Shown: positions 12,649-22,999 of the stretch, one piece after another | Numbering within the stretch: the first letter of the stretch is position 1 | How the letters are laid out: the number at the start of each line of letters is the position of its first letter | Assembly (NCBI GenBank): GCA_008921705.1 | Contig: VFFE01007789.1 | Coordinates: 2,268,982 to 2,332,981 of the forward strand | Origin: Burhinus oedicnemus | Lineage: Eukaryota; Chordata; Aves; Charadriiformes; Burhinidae | Length of the DNA: 64,000 nucleotides | Direction: 5' to 3' | Translations under genes and position numbers: made by a program | Notes under the pieces: generated by a model | Database searches by the model: none | What the model was told of the DNA's origin: nothing | What the model saw: the letters and a program-made list of their open reading frames with translations, nothing else

Positions 12649-15623
12649 TTAAAGAGCTTCTTTGGAATAAAATTTCTTATTGTCCTGCTCGATAGTATTT
12701 AGAGGTTCCTAGGATAAAGTGGTTGCGAAACACACTTTGGAAATAGATACAATTAATTCTCAACCAAGGCAGGGAGCATCTGTCAGACTTAACTCTACAG
12801 AAAACAAATATTTATGCTGTGAATCCTGTGGGTTTAAGCACAATGTACGTATGTATGTATAGAACAGAACCAAAGCATATAAAACAGAACACCTAACCCT
12901 GCGGTGGGCACAGACACCTTCTTCTCCCCAGAAATGGGAAGGTCGGTACTTCACAGTGAGTTTCAGGGAAATGAAAGGGGAAAGGGAGTAATGGTAGAGG
13001 CATTCTCCACCCTCTGTATCCAACAGCTGTCAGCACATGGAAAAGACAACAAAAGCTGCTTGGAGAACATTATGAATAAAGCATGAAATTTATAATTAGG
13101 ATGCTTACCTGAAAGAGGAAATATTTAAGATTACATATCTGTCTTCTACTTGCTCAGATTTTGTTCAATGATTTAATACAGAGAGATTATCCAAAAAATA
13201 TGTGCACAAACCAGTATATAACCCAGCAAGATAAAAGTCACCTTCCTGCTCTCTAGCCCAATAAATCTTGAATCACAACAGCGTAATTTCAACAAGAGAG
13301 GGGCAGAGTTCCCTTTCCTGTATGTTTTCATGTAGTTTAAATTCTGGAAGTCAGAGACTTCCCAAGTAGACAGAAAATGGAGCTTAGACCTCCCACAGAG
13401 GTGGGAATTGAAATTGTCTTCAACATTCCACTTCAAAATTAAATTCAGAACTGGGCTCCAGTAGTATTCAAAATTGCATCCCATAAGGGCAAAATAATCC
13501 ACTGTTGTCTGGACACTTCATAATAACACTTTAGAGAGATGGAGACCGATGGATGATGCCGCCCATCTGTACCTCTTACAAAGTCGACAAAACTTAGGAG
13601 TCCAAGAAGCTTTTATGCACTGACATGAAAGATGAAGCTCTCATTGCCTTAAAAGACAATAAAACAAATCAAGCGGCACACACCGTCTCAAAGAACATTA
13701 GAAAAAAATGGACTATTGCACAACAGTTATTTCTAAAGACCATTAATACAGCTGGTTCCTGCCACGTAGCATGAGGGTTCCCACACTAGTTATATGCTAT
13801 TCAAGTTGCTAGACATGCTGGCAAAGATCTGTACCGGCTGGTCTGCTTTGACAGTGAAGAAAACAGTGTCATTTTGCATTCTGTAACATTTCAAGGGGAT
13901 GAAGATTAAGAATGCTTGTACTCTGAGGCTAGTAAGCCAGACAGAACTAGAGGTGAATAAATACCAGAGCAGCTCTAGGACAGGAATAGTTCACAAGGCA
14001 ATCATCAGTTTGTAAGAGCAAAATGACACATCTTTTGTCATGTCATGGAACAGTTTGTATCTGCAAATGGGAAGTGTCTGTCACCTGTTATATATAATAA
14101 CCAAATATAACAATATTCCACATTTGCTCACTAGAATGACTCCCTATACTATGACTTGGGAAACCTGTGTGTCCAAAATATGCACAGTGTAGCTGTTAAT
14201 CTGTAACATTTACCACAATACTTTCTTTTCTGAAGCTCTTTATCTGAAGAAGTTCAACAAAATCTGAAACTTAGTCCTTTACATATGTTTGTAATCCTAT
14301 CCTTCAAAAGTTTAGCAAGGTACATGTACCTTTCTTAAACCTAGCATTGAAAATTGTATCAGTCACAAGACAATGGACTGAGCTTAGCTATTCTTAAAAT
14401 TCCTATTCCTCAGAGCAGATACTATACATTTCTGTATGGCTATTAACGCTACGACATCTTATGTTGGGGGGGTTGGGAGGGGGAAAACTGAAGTGTAATT
14501 TTTTATTTCCTAAGACATCATTCAGGAGAGATGACACAGTGGTGAAAACAAGGAAAAGGACATGACAAGCTAGTCCAGGAGATTTTACAAAAAGTCTGTG
14601 ATATCTAGCTAAAAATTACACCCGGAGGACTTTATTTAAGATGTCGCACCATGCGACTTTGTCTATTGATCCTCTTCTAGCTCACTACTTGTTAACCTTG
14701 GTCTGCTGGCAGGGGCCTTACAAATTATCTGAAAGAATAAACTCTGAGGATTATTTGACACGCCACTTAGTTAAAAAGAAAAAGAGTGGCCTCAGCATGT
14801 TCTGATACTGACTACACTCACTTCCAGACCCTATTTCATATTGCCCCTTCAATCCTTCCGGTTTGGTTTGTCCACTTGAGTTGACTCAAGTCACACTTGT
14901 GACCAACTCACCTCAGTCGCTGTATCATGTCAGCATATCAAGTCCCTATGTAGTTAGTGCCTTCCACGCTACTGTACACTAGTTCTCTTCCAGGCACCAG
15001 GGTCCCCAGGTGCTTTTTTCATGAACTTAGCACCCAAAAAAAAAAAGAAAAAGTTCTGTCCAGCCTTGTTCCTACCTCTGCACTGATCTGGATTGCGATG
15101 TGTGATCACCCATTGTGACGCGGAGCAGCGCCAGGCCCCAGACTCCTGCTGCCTTCCCATAACCTCACCTCAGCTCCTCCGGCATCCCCGGGGGCCCCTC
15201 TGCTGGCTCTTCCTGCCTTTCTGGGAGCTCTGCCCCGTCCCTGTCACTTCCCAGCAGGGCTTAGTCACTTCTGAAATAAAAAGGCACTTCGGAGAAGCCT
15301 AGCACAGGACAAAAAGACTTTAAAAAACATAAAGGGGGGGTTAGACCCTCTTTACCGCATTATACCTGTTATATTCCAGTAAAAATTACACAGATTGCTT
15401 TGATATTATCAAAAGACCCGTGACTATCAATTGTTTGAAGAATTTATACAAATGTTTAAGGCAGACAAAATAAGCACATTTTTACAGACGACAGGGAGTG
15501 CAACACTTCCCCCTAACGACCGCGACACGAAACAGAAACCCGCCCACCTTTTCTGGTCAAAGTTTTCAGGCCTGATTTGCCTTACAAAAAAAGCACGTAA
15601 TAAAACACGTGTAATTCAACTGC

Positions 15624-15626
<3 letters not shown>
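11732..15626. other. intergenic, no gene seen; poly(T) run
   Basis: AT-rich DNA with a run of about 26 T at 12621-12646 and short GTAT repeats near 12845. From about 15090 GC content rises, towards the ZSWIM2 CpG island. No exon is recognised. Confidence 0.5.

Positions 15627-15662
<36 letters not shown>
15627..15662. repeat. poly(A) tract, about 36 A
   Basis: Uninterrupted A run directly beside the CpG island. On the - strand it creates a false poly-Phe stretch in long open frames (15582-16451 and 15625-15894). No retroposed gene is visible next to it. Confidence 0.9.
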
Positions 15663-15664
<2 letters not shown>

Positions 15665-16400
15665 AAGAGCTGCGGAGCGCCGAGGGAAGCGAACAAAACC
15701 GGGTGAGGAGGAGACCCTTCGTCGTCTGAAAAGATCCTACCCATGACGGACAGTAAAAATACCAGCCGTGCACCGAGACACCGAGCACCTTCATGGCTTT
15801 GCAAGGCCACCGCCGCGACACGCTGCAGGCAGCCGGCGGCAGCACCGGCGAGGCCCGCAGGAGCCCGGGCTGGGCACAGCGACCGCTGGGGCACAGACAG
15901 GCCGCCTCAGAGAGCGGCGCGAACGGGCCGCGGCTGCCGCCGGTCGGCTGGGCCCGGCAGCCCGCCGGTTGGGCGGGCCCCTGAGGCGGGCGGGAGTCCG
16001 CCGAGTTCGGCCTGCGGGGCGGCTCGCGTCCGCTGAGGGGCCTCCGGGAATGGCGGCCGTGCCGCTGGCGTGGGAAGCGGCCGGACAGACGGTTGCGGCC
16101 GTGTGGCGGCGGCGCAGAGCTGAGGCGGCGGCAGGACCGGGCGCTGAGCAGCACCGGGCGGGTCGTGCGGGAGCTGGGGCCCGCCGCCTTCCTGCCGCGG
16201 GAGGAGGGCCGGGTGCGGGGGGACGCCGCGGGGCAGCTGGCCCGGCGGCTAAAGCCGGCGGCGGCGGGCCCGGCTGCCAGGTTTCCCTGCCGGCTTGAGG
16301 GCGGCGTGGAGGCGGTCAGGGCTGAAGAGCTCGGCGCCCGTGTGCACGGTCCAACTTCAGTCATGAGGCACGGGAGTTTTCTCTGTGACCGGCAGCGGGG
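15663..16400 (+). promoter_or_regulatory. ZSWIM2: CpG island, probable ZSWIM2 promoter and first exon
   Basis: Very GC-rich with dense CpG, in sharp contrast to the AT-rich surroundings. It covers the ZSWIM2 first exon on the + strand, so it is the likely promoter. Long open frames on both strands inside it are what GC-rich DNA gives by chance. An ATG in a favourable context (gggaATGg) is at 16050. Confidence 0.75.
16093..16212 (+). pseudogene. ZSWIM2: ZSWIM2 exon 1 (N-terminal coding part), probably degraded
   Basis: ZSWIM2 is a testis-type E3 ubiquitin ligase with a SWIM zinc finger, two RING fingers and a ZZ finger. This frame contains QDRALSSTGRVVRELGP followed by a short stretch ending in REE, which matches the N-terminal region of vertebrate ZSWIM2 before the SWIM domain. 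The frame is open from 15985 but has no ATG. The only good ATG (16050) is in another frame, which suggests an indel between the start codon and this block. A weak splice donor (GTGCGG) at 16213 is the likely exon end. No SWIM-domain exon (C-x-C ... C-x-H) is visible in the 1.5 kb that follows. The match is from memory of the family. Confidence 0.68.
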
Positions 16401-17698
16401 CGAAGCAGGCAAGCACCAGTTCCTTCTTCGTAGCGTCCTGGAGTTATCCACATGGAGCTGTTTGGTTTTAGTACCGGGGGGAAGGAAAAAAACTAAATAT
16501 GTTTATAGATCAGAGGAGGTGCGTTTATGTCGGAGCAAAGACAAATCTGGTGTCAGTCTCACAAGATCCATTTCAGACTTCAAAAGAAACCCATGCAGCT
16601 TCCACCCCAGCCCCTGCTGCACTCCAAACGGAGCCACAAACCACTGCCCCAACATGAAGCGTCACGCTGAAATCCATGAGGTCATTTCTCGCTGTCCCGT
16701 AGTTGTCCCGTTCTCTCTTCGCTGTTAGGGATGTATTACTTGTCTTGGGATTCCATAGGCTGAATCAAACCCCACTAAGTCAACTAAAGATTACTATTTT
16801 TGGCTAGGCGAGTTTTTTTGGCAGTGTAGTGAGTAGAACCAGGTCACTGTAGAAATCAAGCCCTAGAAGTGACAGGAATAAGGGCTCAGAGTGGGACTAC
16901 ACCCTTGATTTAAATTAATTTTTAAAATTCTTTTAACAACTAACTTTACATTGATCTTTTTACATATCGGATATTTTGATTATAAATTGTAGGATACTGC
17001 TGAAAAAGTATTAGTTACCAAGAGATCATGAATGTGTTAGCCTCTCTTATGGTTTGCATGTAGAGCTTATGAACTTTAAATGCATGAAGCAACGTCCTCT
17101 GTTTTGATAAAATTTCTTTATAGATCACCATCTTGTTACTCCTGTCCCTCTTCCACTTAAGAAAAAGCTTAGTGCTTTCAGGCGTTTTCCAATTTGTTTC
17201 ATTTTTTCTGATACAGAATGCTTTGTGTTATACCATTGATTACAACTGCAGTTTCAAGAAAAATAAAAATGCAAAAACAACAATTTCAAATATATATAGC
17301 AAAAGCTATTCATTTATAAAAACACCTTGTACTGAAGTTAATCTGGTGCTATCAAGATATTCTTAGTGGGTAGACGCTAAGAATAAACAAATGCTGCTTT
17401 ATTTAATAAGAAATTGGCTATAGAACTACAGTTCATCTTTTATCACTTTTGTGTAGCAAGTCCTTCAGCATAAACTAATATAGCTGCAATGACTTTTCTA
17501 GCTTAGGGTGACATTTTTACTTTCACATCATGTCAACTGTAGTATTTCATGAATGCTGCCAATGTCACGGAGATTCCTCCTCACATTTATGTGTATAGGA
17601 ATGAGAAACTTCTGTCAAAAGACAACTTACCGTTCTGAAGCACTCAGTTTTAGTTGCTGTTTCTTGGAATTTACTGGGTTTTGTTTGTTTTCTTTTAG
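16213..17698 (+). other. space between ZSWIM2 blocks; expected middle exons not seen
   Basis: In other vertebrates about 300 residues (SWIM domain, first RING, ZZ finger) lie between the N-terminal block and the block at 17699. Only 1.5 kb separates them here. I find no C-x-C, RING or ZZ coding pattern in any + frame. Confidence 0.55.
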
Positions 17699-17825
17699 GA
17701 CTAGTTGTACCCCAAAGAACAATGTAAAATCTTTACCCATCATTTTAATTAGCAAGCATAGTAATTTACTTGCCCTGGGTATTCGGTGTAGACTTTGCTT
17801 GAAGATCTTTCAACTTGGTCAGCAT
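17699..17825 (+). pseudogene. ZSWIM2: ZSWIM2 exon with start of the second RING finger
   Basis: A strong acceptor (long T/C tract then TTTTAG) is followed by an open block containing CTPKNNVKSLP and GIRCRLCLKIFQLGQH. This matches the part of ZSWIM2 leading into its C-terminal RING, with the first C-x2-C zinc pair (CRLC) intact. After GQH the expected continuation carrying the RING C-x-H pair is absent. Instead the sequence runs into a TACATG-type microsatellite, with a possible donor at GTAATC (17826) or, after a stop, at GTATGT (about 17850). Because the next block starts at the FH after the C-x-H pair, spliced RNA from this copy would lack two zinc ligands. Confidence 0.82.
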
Positions 17826-17905
17826 GTAATCATACATGTATACATATAGGTATGTATACATACATTTATAATCATACATGTATAACCATACATCTTACAT
17901 GTGTA
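17826..17905 (+). repeat. imperfect TACATG/ATAC microsatellite
   Basis: Repeats of ATACATGTATAC type begin exactly where the RING coding homology stops. The expansion may have replaced the end of the exon and its splice donor. Confidence 0.75.
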
Positions 17906-17919
17906 CATACTCCTATCAT

Positions 17920-17951
17920 GTAATCATAGAATAGTTTGGGTTGGAAAAATC
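17920..17951 (-). mobile_element. CR1 3'-terminal scrap
   Basis: 'aatcatagaatagtttgggttgga' is the reverse complement of the CR1 3' end. Only about 30 bases remain. Confidence 0.6.
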
Positions 17952-18001
17952 ACAAGGTAATAGAAAAAAAAGAGTTCTAAACATTAAAGAGCCAAATCTT
18001 C

Positions 18002-18731
18002 TGTTGTGCTTTGGGCCAGACTGGCCACTGAAATGAGCGACAGATGCTCTCCCCGACTCCTCCCAGAAAGGAGAGGAGGAAGAGAGAGAAAGAGATTTAT
18101 GAGTTTAGAAAAAAACTAAACTACTTTAATGAAATATTAATAAAATAATAAAAAGGAAATAATGAAATACATACATACAAGATATACAAAACCATATCCA
18201 GCTCCCAGGATGCTGATCATGTCACCGGCAGGCACTGGGAAAGTCCCAGACTGGACTCAGCGACAGATGGGAACTGGATTCCGGATCTGGATTCAGGAAT
18301 GCATAGATCGGGATCAAAGGCAGGAAACTGGTCACTGAAGAAAGAGGATGACCCCTTTGATCCCTCAGCTTTTATACTGAGCATGAGGCAGATGGGATGG
18401 AATACCCTGTTGGTCAGTTTTGGTCACCTGTCCTGTCCACTCCTCCCCACAGGTGTGACCCCTCTACACTTTTCTGCTTCCGACCCTCCAACGGGGCAAA
18501 TAACAAAGTTGGCTGGCCTTGGGTGTTATAGCAATAAGGATAAGCAGGAGCCTCTCTGCATACCATTCGTTGGCATAAATTAGAAACAATCAGGTCTTAC
18601 CTTTCTGGGAGCGAACAGCATCTGGGCAATATGCTGTTAATTTCAGAGAGTTTGGTTAGTTAGAAGAGGTTTAGCTGCAAAGTAAAATTACTGAACAGAA
18701 AATTGGTTCTGTTTTACCTCAAACCAGGGCA
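18002..18731 (-). mobile_element. solo LTR of an avian ERV, between ZSWIM2 exons
   Basis: Read on the - strand this runs from TGCCCTGGTTTGAGG to CACAACA, with TATA box AGTATAAAAG about two fifths of the way along. It is about 730 bp with TG...CA ends. The flanks TCTTC and TCTCC form a 5-bp candidate target duplication with one mismatch. No internal viral sequence is attached, so it is a solo LTR. It lies between the two ZSWIM2 RING blocks. Confidence 0.75.
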
Positions 18732-20244
18732 TCTCCATATAGCCTGTTAACTTGTAGCACGTTGGACTTCCTGATGCTGACACCCTCCAGCACAGAGTGT
18801 GCTTGAACCCTTAAGGCACCACTGATATGAGTGTTCACGTCACTAGTCTGAAAGTTCGCATCCTTACTTAATTGTATGCCTCGGTCTCAACATCTGCTTT
18901 AAGGCGCAAGAAGCATAATGGTTAGAAATGGCAGACAAAATAGTTTTTTACAAACCAATGGCAAGGAGCACCATAATGAAATGGTCTGAAAAATAATTCT
19001 CTGCTAGTAATGAATCAGATTGTTCCGATTGTCTGCGTTCTTATTCTTGGAGCTTAGACAATGTAAATAACATTAAAAACAAAATTTGCATCAGGGGCGT
19101 GGATGTTTTATGGCCATTAGTGACAATTGACATACTTTTCACTATTATCTACTGTTACTGATATTTACTTCTCTACAGAACAAATTCTAAATAATGTGGT
19201 ACTTTTCTTTAGGAGCCTGGTTCACTATTCATATTCTTCCAATTCTGATACATTCTGCAAGAACTCAGTAGCATCTCTCCAAGATGCATCACTTCGAACA
19301 AACTTAAATTTTTTAAAAAATTAAATCAGATTATTTTGCAAAGATTTAGACCCTCTGGGATATTGAAATGCTGAAATACTGCCTATTCAGGTTTGCTAGT
19401 TTATCAGCTGAAGCCAAAATAACCAGATCCTTTCTGTGCTTCTTAATCGGTGTCAGTTAGCACCTTCCCAGTATTTGAGAGGCACATTTACATCCTCTGA
19501 GCAGTTTATAATTTCAGTTACTTAGCAGTGGAGCTTTGATCTGTCTCTGTATACTTTTTGCAAAAAGGAGCCAAGTTTACTTGAAAGTAGGGGAGCCTTT
19601 TGCAAGCCTGCAGCAAGTTTCATAATTTGGAAATACATAGTACTCAGCCAACCTGTGAAGTTCATCTTTGCTAGCGCCTTTAAGCAAGTTCACAGAAGAT
19701 AGCCCTTTTCAGATTTATTTAACTCAAGCTAGCTTGCCTGACCAGTAGTAGTGATGACATGACAGTAGTAATATAAACTCAAAGTCCTTGCTCACTTGTA
19801 GGATCTTGGTTACAATCTCAATAATTACTGCCCTTTAAGTCCAGAATTGATAGGGAACAGAATCAAAAGGGCAATTACCCTGAAAGGGAAGGCTAGCAGT
19901 CATCACTGATCCCTTATAGTAGTGAATATATGTGTAATTATATTAGCTGTTACAGCTAAGTAACTGGATATTTGCAGCACCTTTAAAAATGGGATTTAAA
20001 TATCCAGTTTATAGCGTCAGTAGAATTTTAACTTTCTTTAGCTTGTCAGTGCCCGAAACTTAGAACCTATTCATTCTATACATAAGCAACATAGCCCCCT
20101 AGCGATCAGTGAAGTTCCTGCGTGTTTGCACTCATAACATCGGAGAAAGGGCTTCTTTCAATTATTGTTGTAAGCAAGAACAATTGATTAGTCCATATCT
20201 AGCTAAGAAATATTATGCAACAGCTGACCTTTCTGTCTTTTAAG
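18732..20244 (+). other. intron-like sequence between ZSWIM2 exons
   Basis: AT-rich, no repeat family recognised. I searched by eye for a small exon carrying the missing L-P-C-x-H-x RING segment and found none. The end has a T/C-rich acceptor (ctttctgtcttttaag) with a branch-like CTGAC. Confidence 0.55.
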
Positions 20245-20460
20245 TTTCATAGGGATTGTATTAACAGTTGGCTACTGCAGCAAAGAAACACGTGTCCTAT
20301 TAATGAATATGTTGTGTACAATCCTCTGACTTGGAAGGATACACGAGCCAAACATGGAAACTACCCAACAGGTTCTCATGCAAATGTTATCAAACTTGCA
20401 AAGCAAGTGGAACCAGAAATTTGTGTATCTGGAAATGGATTATTTCTCAAGCAAATATAA
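20245..20460 (+). pseudogene. ZSWIM2: ZSWIM2 last-exon start: rest of RING plus tail, stops early
   Basis: After acceptor TTTTAAG the frame reads FHRDCINSWLLQ, then NTCPIN (the last C-x2-C-type pair of the RING is partly kept as C-P), then YNPLTWKD and a tail ending GNGLFLKQI before a stop at 20458. The order and motifs match the RING finger and following region of ZSWIM2. In other vertebrates the protein continues well past this point. Here a stop comes at once and a CR1 element begins about 25 bases later. The block itself is free of internal stops, so inactivation may be fairly recent. Confidence 0.85.
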
Positions 20461-21088
20461 TCCATACATGTGGCTTTCCTCAGGTAGGGAAACGCCTGGG
20501 CAGCGGAGAGACCTGCCAGGAGCCAGCAGCTCTTTGTGGGAGATGCTGATGAGGCCTCGGCATTGCTACAGCAACCGCAACATCCCCCACACCTATAAAA
20601 AGCAGGCTGGGGAGCATGAGCGACCAGGAGTGCGGCGTGGCACGGCAGTTTGTGCAGCAGTTGGCGCAGGAAGGGCGCCTCTTCAAAGGAGGAACATTCC
20701 ACTGGTCGAGCACCAGGCACCGTTCTGTGACCACCTGCACGGGTCAAGGGCACTCATTCGACCTGACCCTCGAGGCAGAATGGTGGGCACTCTTCTGAGA
20801 CCAAAGGCTGCATCTCTGGCTCGGGGGTCTGCACCGTCTTACCCCCAGTGGTGGCCGATGCCTCCACCCAGATGGAGCTGCTGAAGGGAGAGGCTGCAGT
20901 GCAGACCTCAGACTGCAGGAAGTGCCTCAACCTTTCTCCGGGGCAGGGATAAGAGGCAGACCTGCCTGCAAAAGGTGTGCCCAGGTGGAGGACCTGCTGC
21001 AGGAGGTGGTGAGAAGGCTGCATAACATCAGGGAGGCTGAGAAGGAGATAGATAGCTGGTTCCAAGCACAGTCTGCAGTGGACCCACA

Positions 21089-21850
21089 GTGACCAAACAG
21101 CCCAAAACTCCCACACCAGCATACACAGAAGGGAGGGGAGCCATTAACATGGAAGAATGGAAGGTTGTGACGGCAAAGACGAGCAGGAGGAAGAGACTTC
21201 CCCTGAAGCCTGAGGTGCCCTTGCAGAACCACTTTGCAGCTCTGCAGAGGGAAGAGGAAAGACCAGTCACATCAGGCGAGATGCTGGAGCTGAGTAAGGC
21301 AACCTGATCGGCTCCCTGTATAACATCCAGTGCAACTAAGAAAAGGCGATGAGTGATAGCTGTGGGTGACTCTCTTCTGAAAGGTACAGAGGCACCCATT
21401 TGCTGACCTGATGCACTCTCTAGAGAGGTGTGCTGCGTATTGGGGGCTCGTATCAGGGATGTCACCGAGAGACCACCAAGTCTCCTACAGTCCTCTGACT
21501 CTGCTGCTCTTGTTTCATATGGGCACCAGGAGCAGTCTGAGGAGTATCAAGAAAGATTATAGAGCCCTGGTAGTGGCGGTCAGGGACTCTGAGGTGCAGG
21601 TAGTTTTTTCATCAGGCCTCCCAGTCAAAGGGAAAGGTGTTGATAGACCCAGTCAAATCTGGCAAATCAACAAATGGTTACAGGAGTGGCGCCACAGTCA
21701 GGGATTCAGGTACTTAGACCATGGGACTTGCTTTGAGAAACCTGGTCTATTGGGGCCTGATGGGGTCCATCTGTCAGAAAAGGGGAAGAGTATGTTCAGT
21801 CAGAGGCTTGCCAAGCTTGTGAAGAGGGCTTTAAAAAAGAGCTACTGCGG
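21089..21850 (+). pseudogene. CR1 ORF1 remnant with SGNH-esterase-like domain
   Basis: In changing frames this region encodes CR1 ORF1. The first part is a basic stretch (KVVTAKTSRRKRLPLKP). Next comes the esterase block I motif around AVGDSLLKG near 21360. The 21411 frame then shows YRALVVAVRDSEVQVVFSSGLPV, quoted here only in part, and the final block GPDGVHLSEKG with its Asp/His pair. In intact CR1 elements this protein binds nucleic acid and has an esterase domain of unclear role in retrotransposition. Frame changes near 21400-21480 show it is dead. Confidence 0.75.
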
Positions 21851-22004
21851 AAGGAGAACCTCAATCTATCCCACTCCTACCAGTATGATGCCAGGGCCAG
21901 CAATAGATGCCCAGAGCCTGGAGAAGGCTTGCAGGTCAGCAGGAGAGCACCTGGAGTACAGCACAAAGGAATACCAGCCACTCCAGCCAGTAAGTCAGCT
22001 TCAT

Positions 22005-22830
22005 GGGGGGCCCAACTTAAATGCCTCTATGCAAATGCACGTAGCATGGGGAATAAACAAGAGGAGTTAGAGATGTGTGCATGCCTGCAGGACTATGATC
22101 TTATTGGCATCACTGAGAAGTGGTGGGGTGGCTCCTATGATTTCAGTGTTGGAATGGAAGGATACAGACTCTTCAGGAAGGACAGGCAGGGAATATGAGG
22201 AGGGGGTGTCACCCTCTATGCCAAGGACCAGCTGGAGTGCATGGAGCTCTGCCTGGGGATGGATGAGGAGCTGACCTAGAGCTTATGGGGTCAGGATTAA
22301 AGGGAGGGCAGGGACAGGTGATGTTACAGTGGGAGTCTGCTACAGGCCACCTGACCAGGAAGACTGAGCAGATGAGGCCCTCTACAGACAGATAGGAGCA
22401 GCCTCACGCTCACAAGCCCTGGTCCTCATGGGGGACTTCAACTACCCCAATATCTGTCGGAAGGACAACACAGCAGGCCATAAGCAATCCAGGAGCTTCC
22501 TGGAATGCATTGATGATAACTTCCTTCTCCAAGTGACAGAGGAGCCAATGAGGAGAGGTGCCGTGCTGGACCTTGTTCTCACCAACAAGGAGGGGCTGGT
22601 GGGGAACGTGAAACTCAAGGGCAGCCTTGGTTGCAGTGACCATGAGATGATGGAGTTCAAGATCCTTTGGGTGGTGATGAGGGAGCACTGCAAGCTCACT
22701 ACCCTGGATTTCAGGAGAGCAGACTTTGGCCTCTTCAGGGATCGGCTTGGTAGAGTACCATGGAATAATGCCCTGGAGGGAAGAGGGCCCAAGAAAGCTG
22801 GATAATATTCAAGGATTACTTCCTTCAAGC
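22005..22830 (+). pseudogene. CR1 ORF2 endonuclease part, degraded
   Basis: This is the apurinic-type endonuclease at the N-terminus of CR1 ORF2. Visible pieces are YANARSMGNKQEEL and YDLIGITEKWW (the usual catalytic E is present in ITE-x-WW), GDFNYPNICRKD, then RRGAVLDLVLTNKEG and SDHEMMEFKIL (the SDH motif). The pieces sit in different frames, with stops at 22197 and near 22277. In a live element this domain nicks the target DNA. Confidence 0.82.
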
Positions 22831-22999
22831 TCAGGAGTGATGCATCCCAACAATGTGGAAGTCAGGCAAAAATACCAGGAGGCCTGGGTGGATGAACAAG
22901 GAGATCCTGGACAACCTCACACAGAAAAAGGAAGCCTACAGAGGGTGGAAGCAAGGACAGGTAGCCTGGGAGAAATACAGAGAAATTGTCTGAGCAGCC

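Noticed and set aside
15582..16451. 289-codon open frame on the - strand across the CpG island
   Set aside because: GC-rich DNA gives long chance frames. It ends in poly-Phe made by the A36 run and has no family features. The + strand N-terminal ZSWIM2 match explains the island.
20376..21465. Several overlapping open frames on the - strand
   Set aside because: They are antisense to the CR1 5' region and ORF1.
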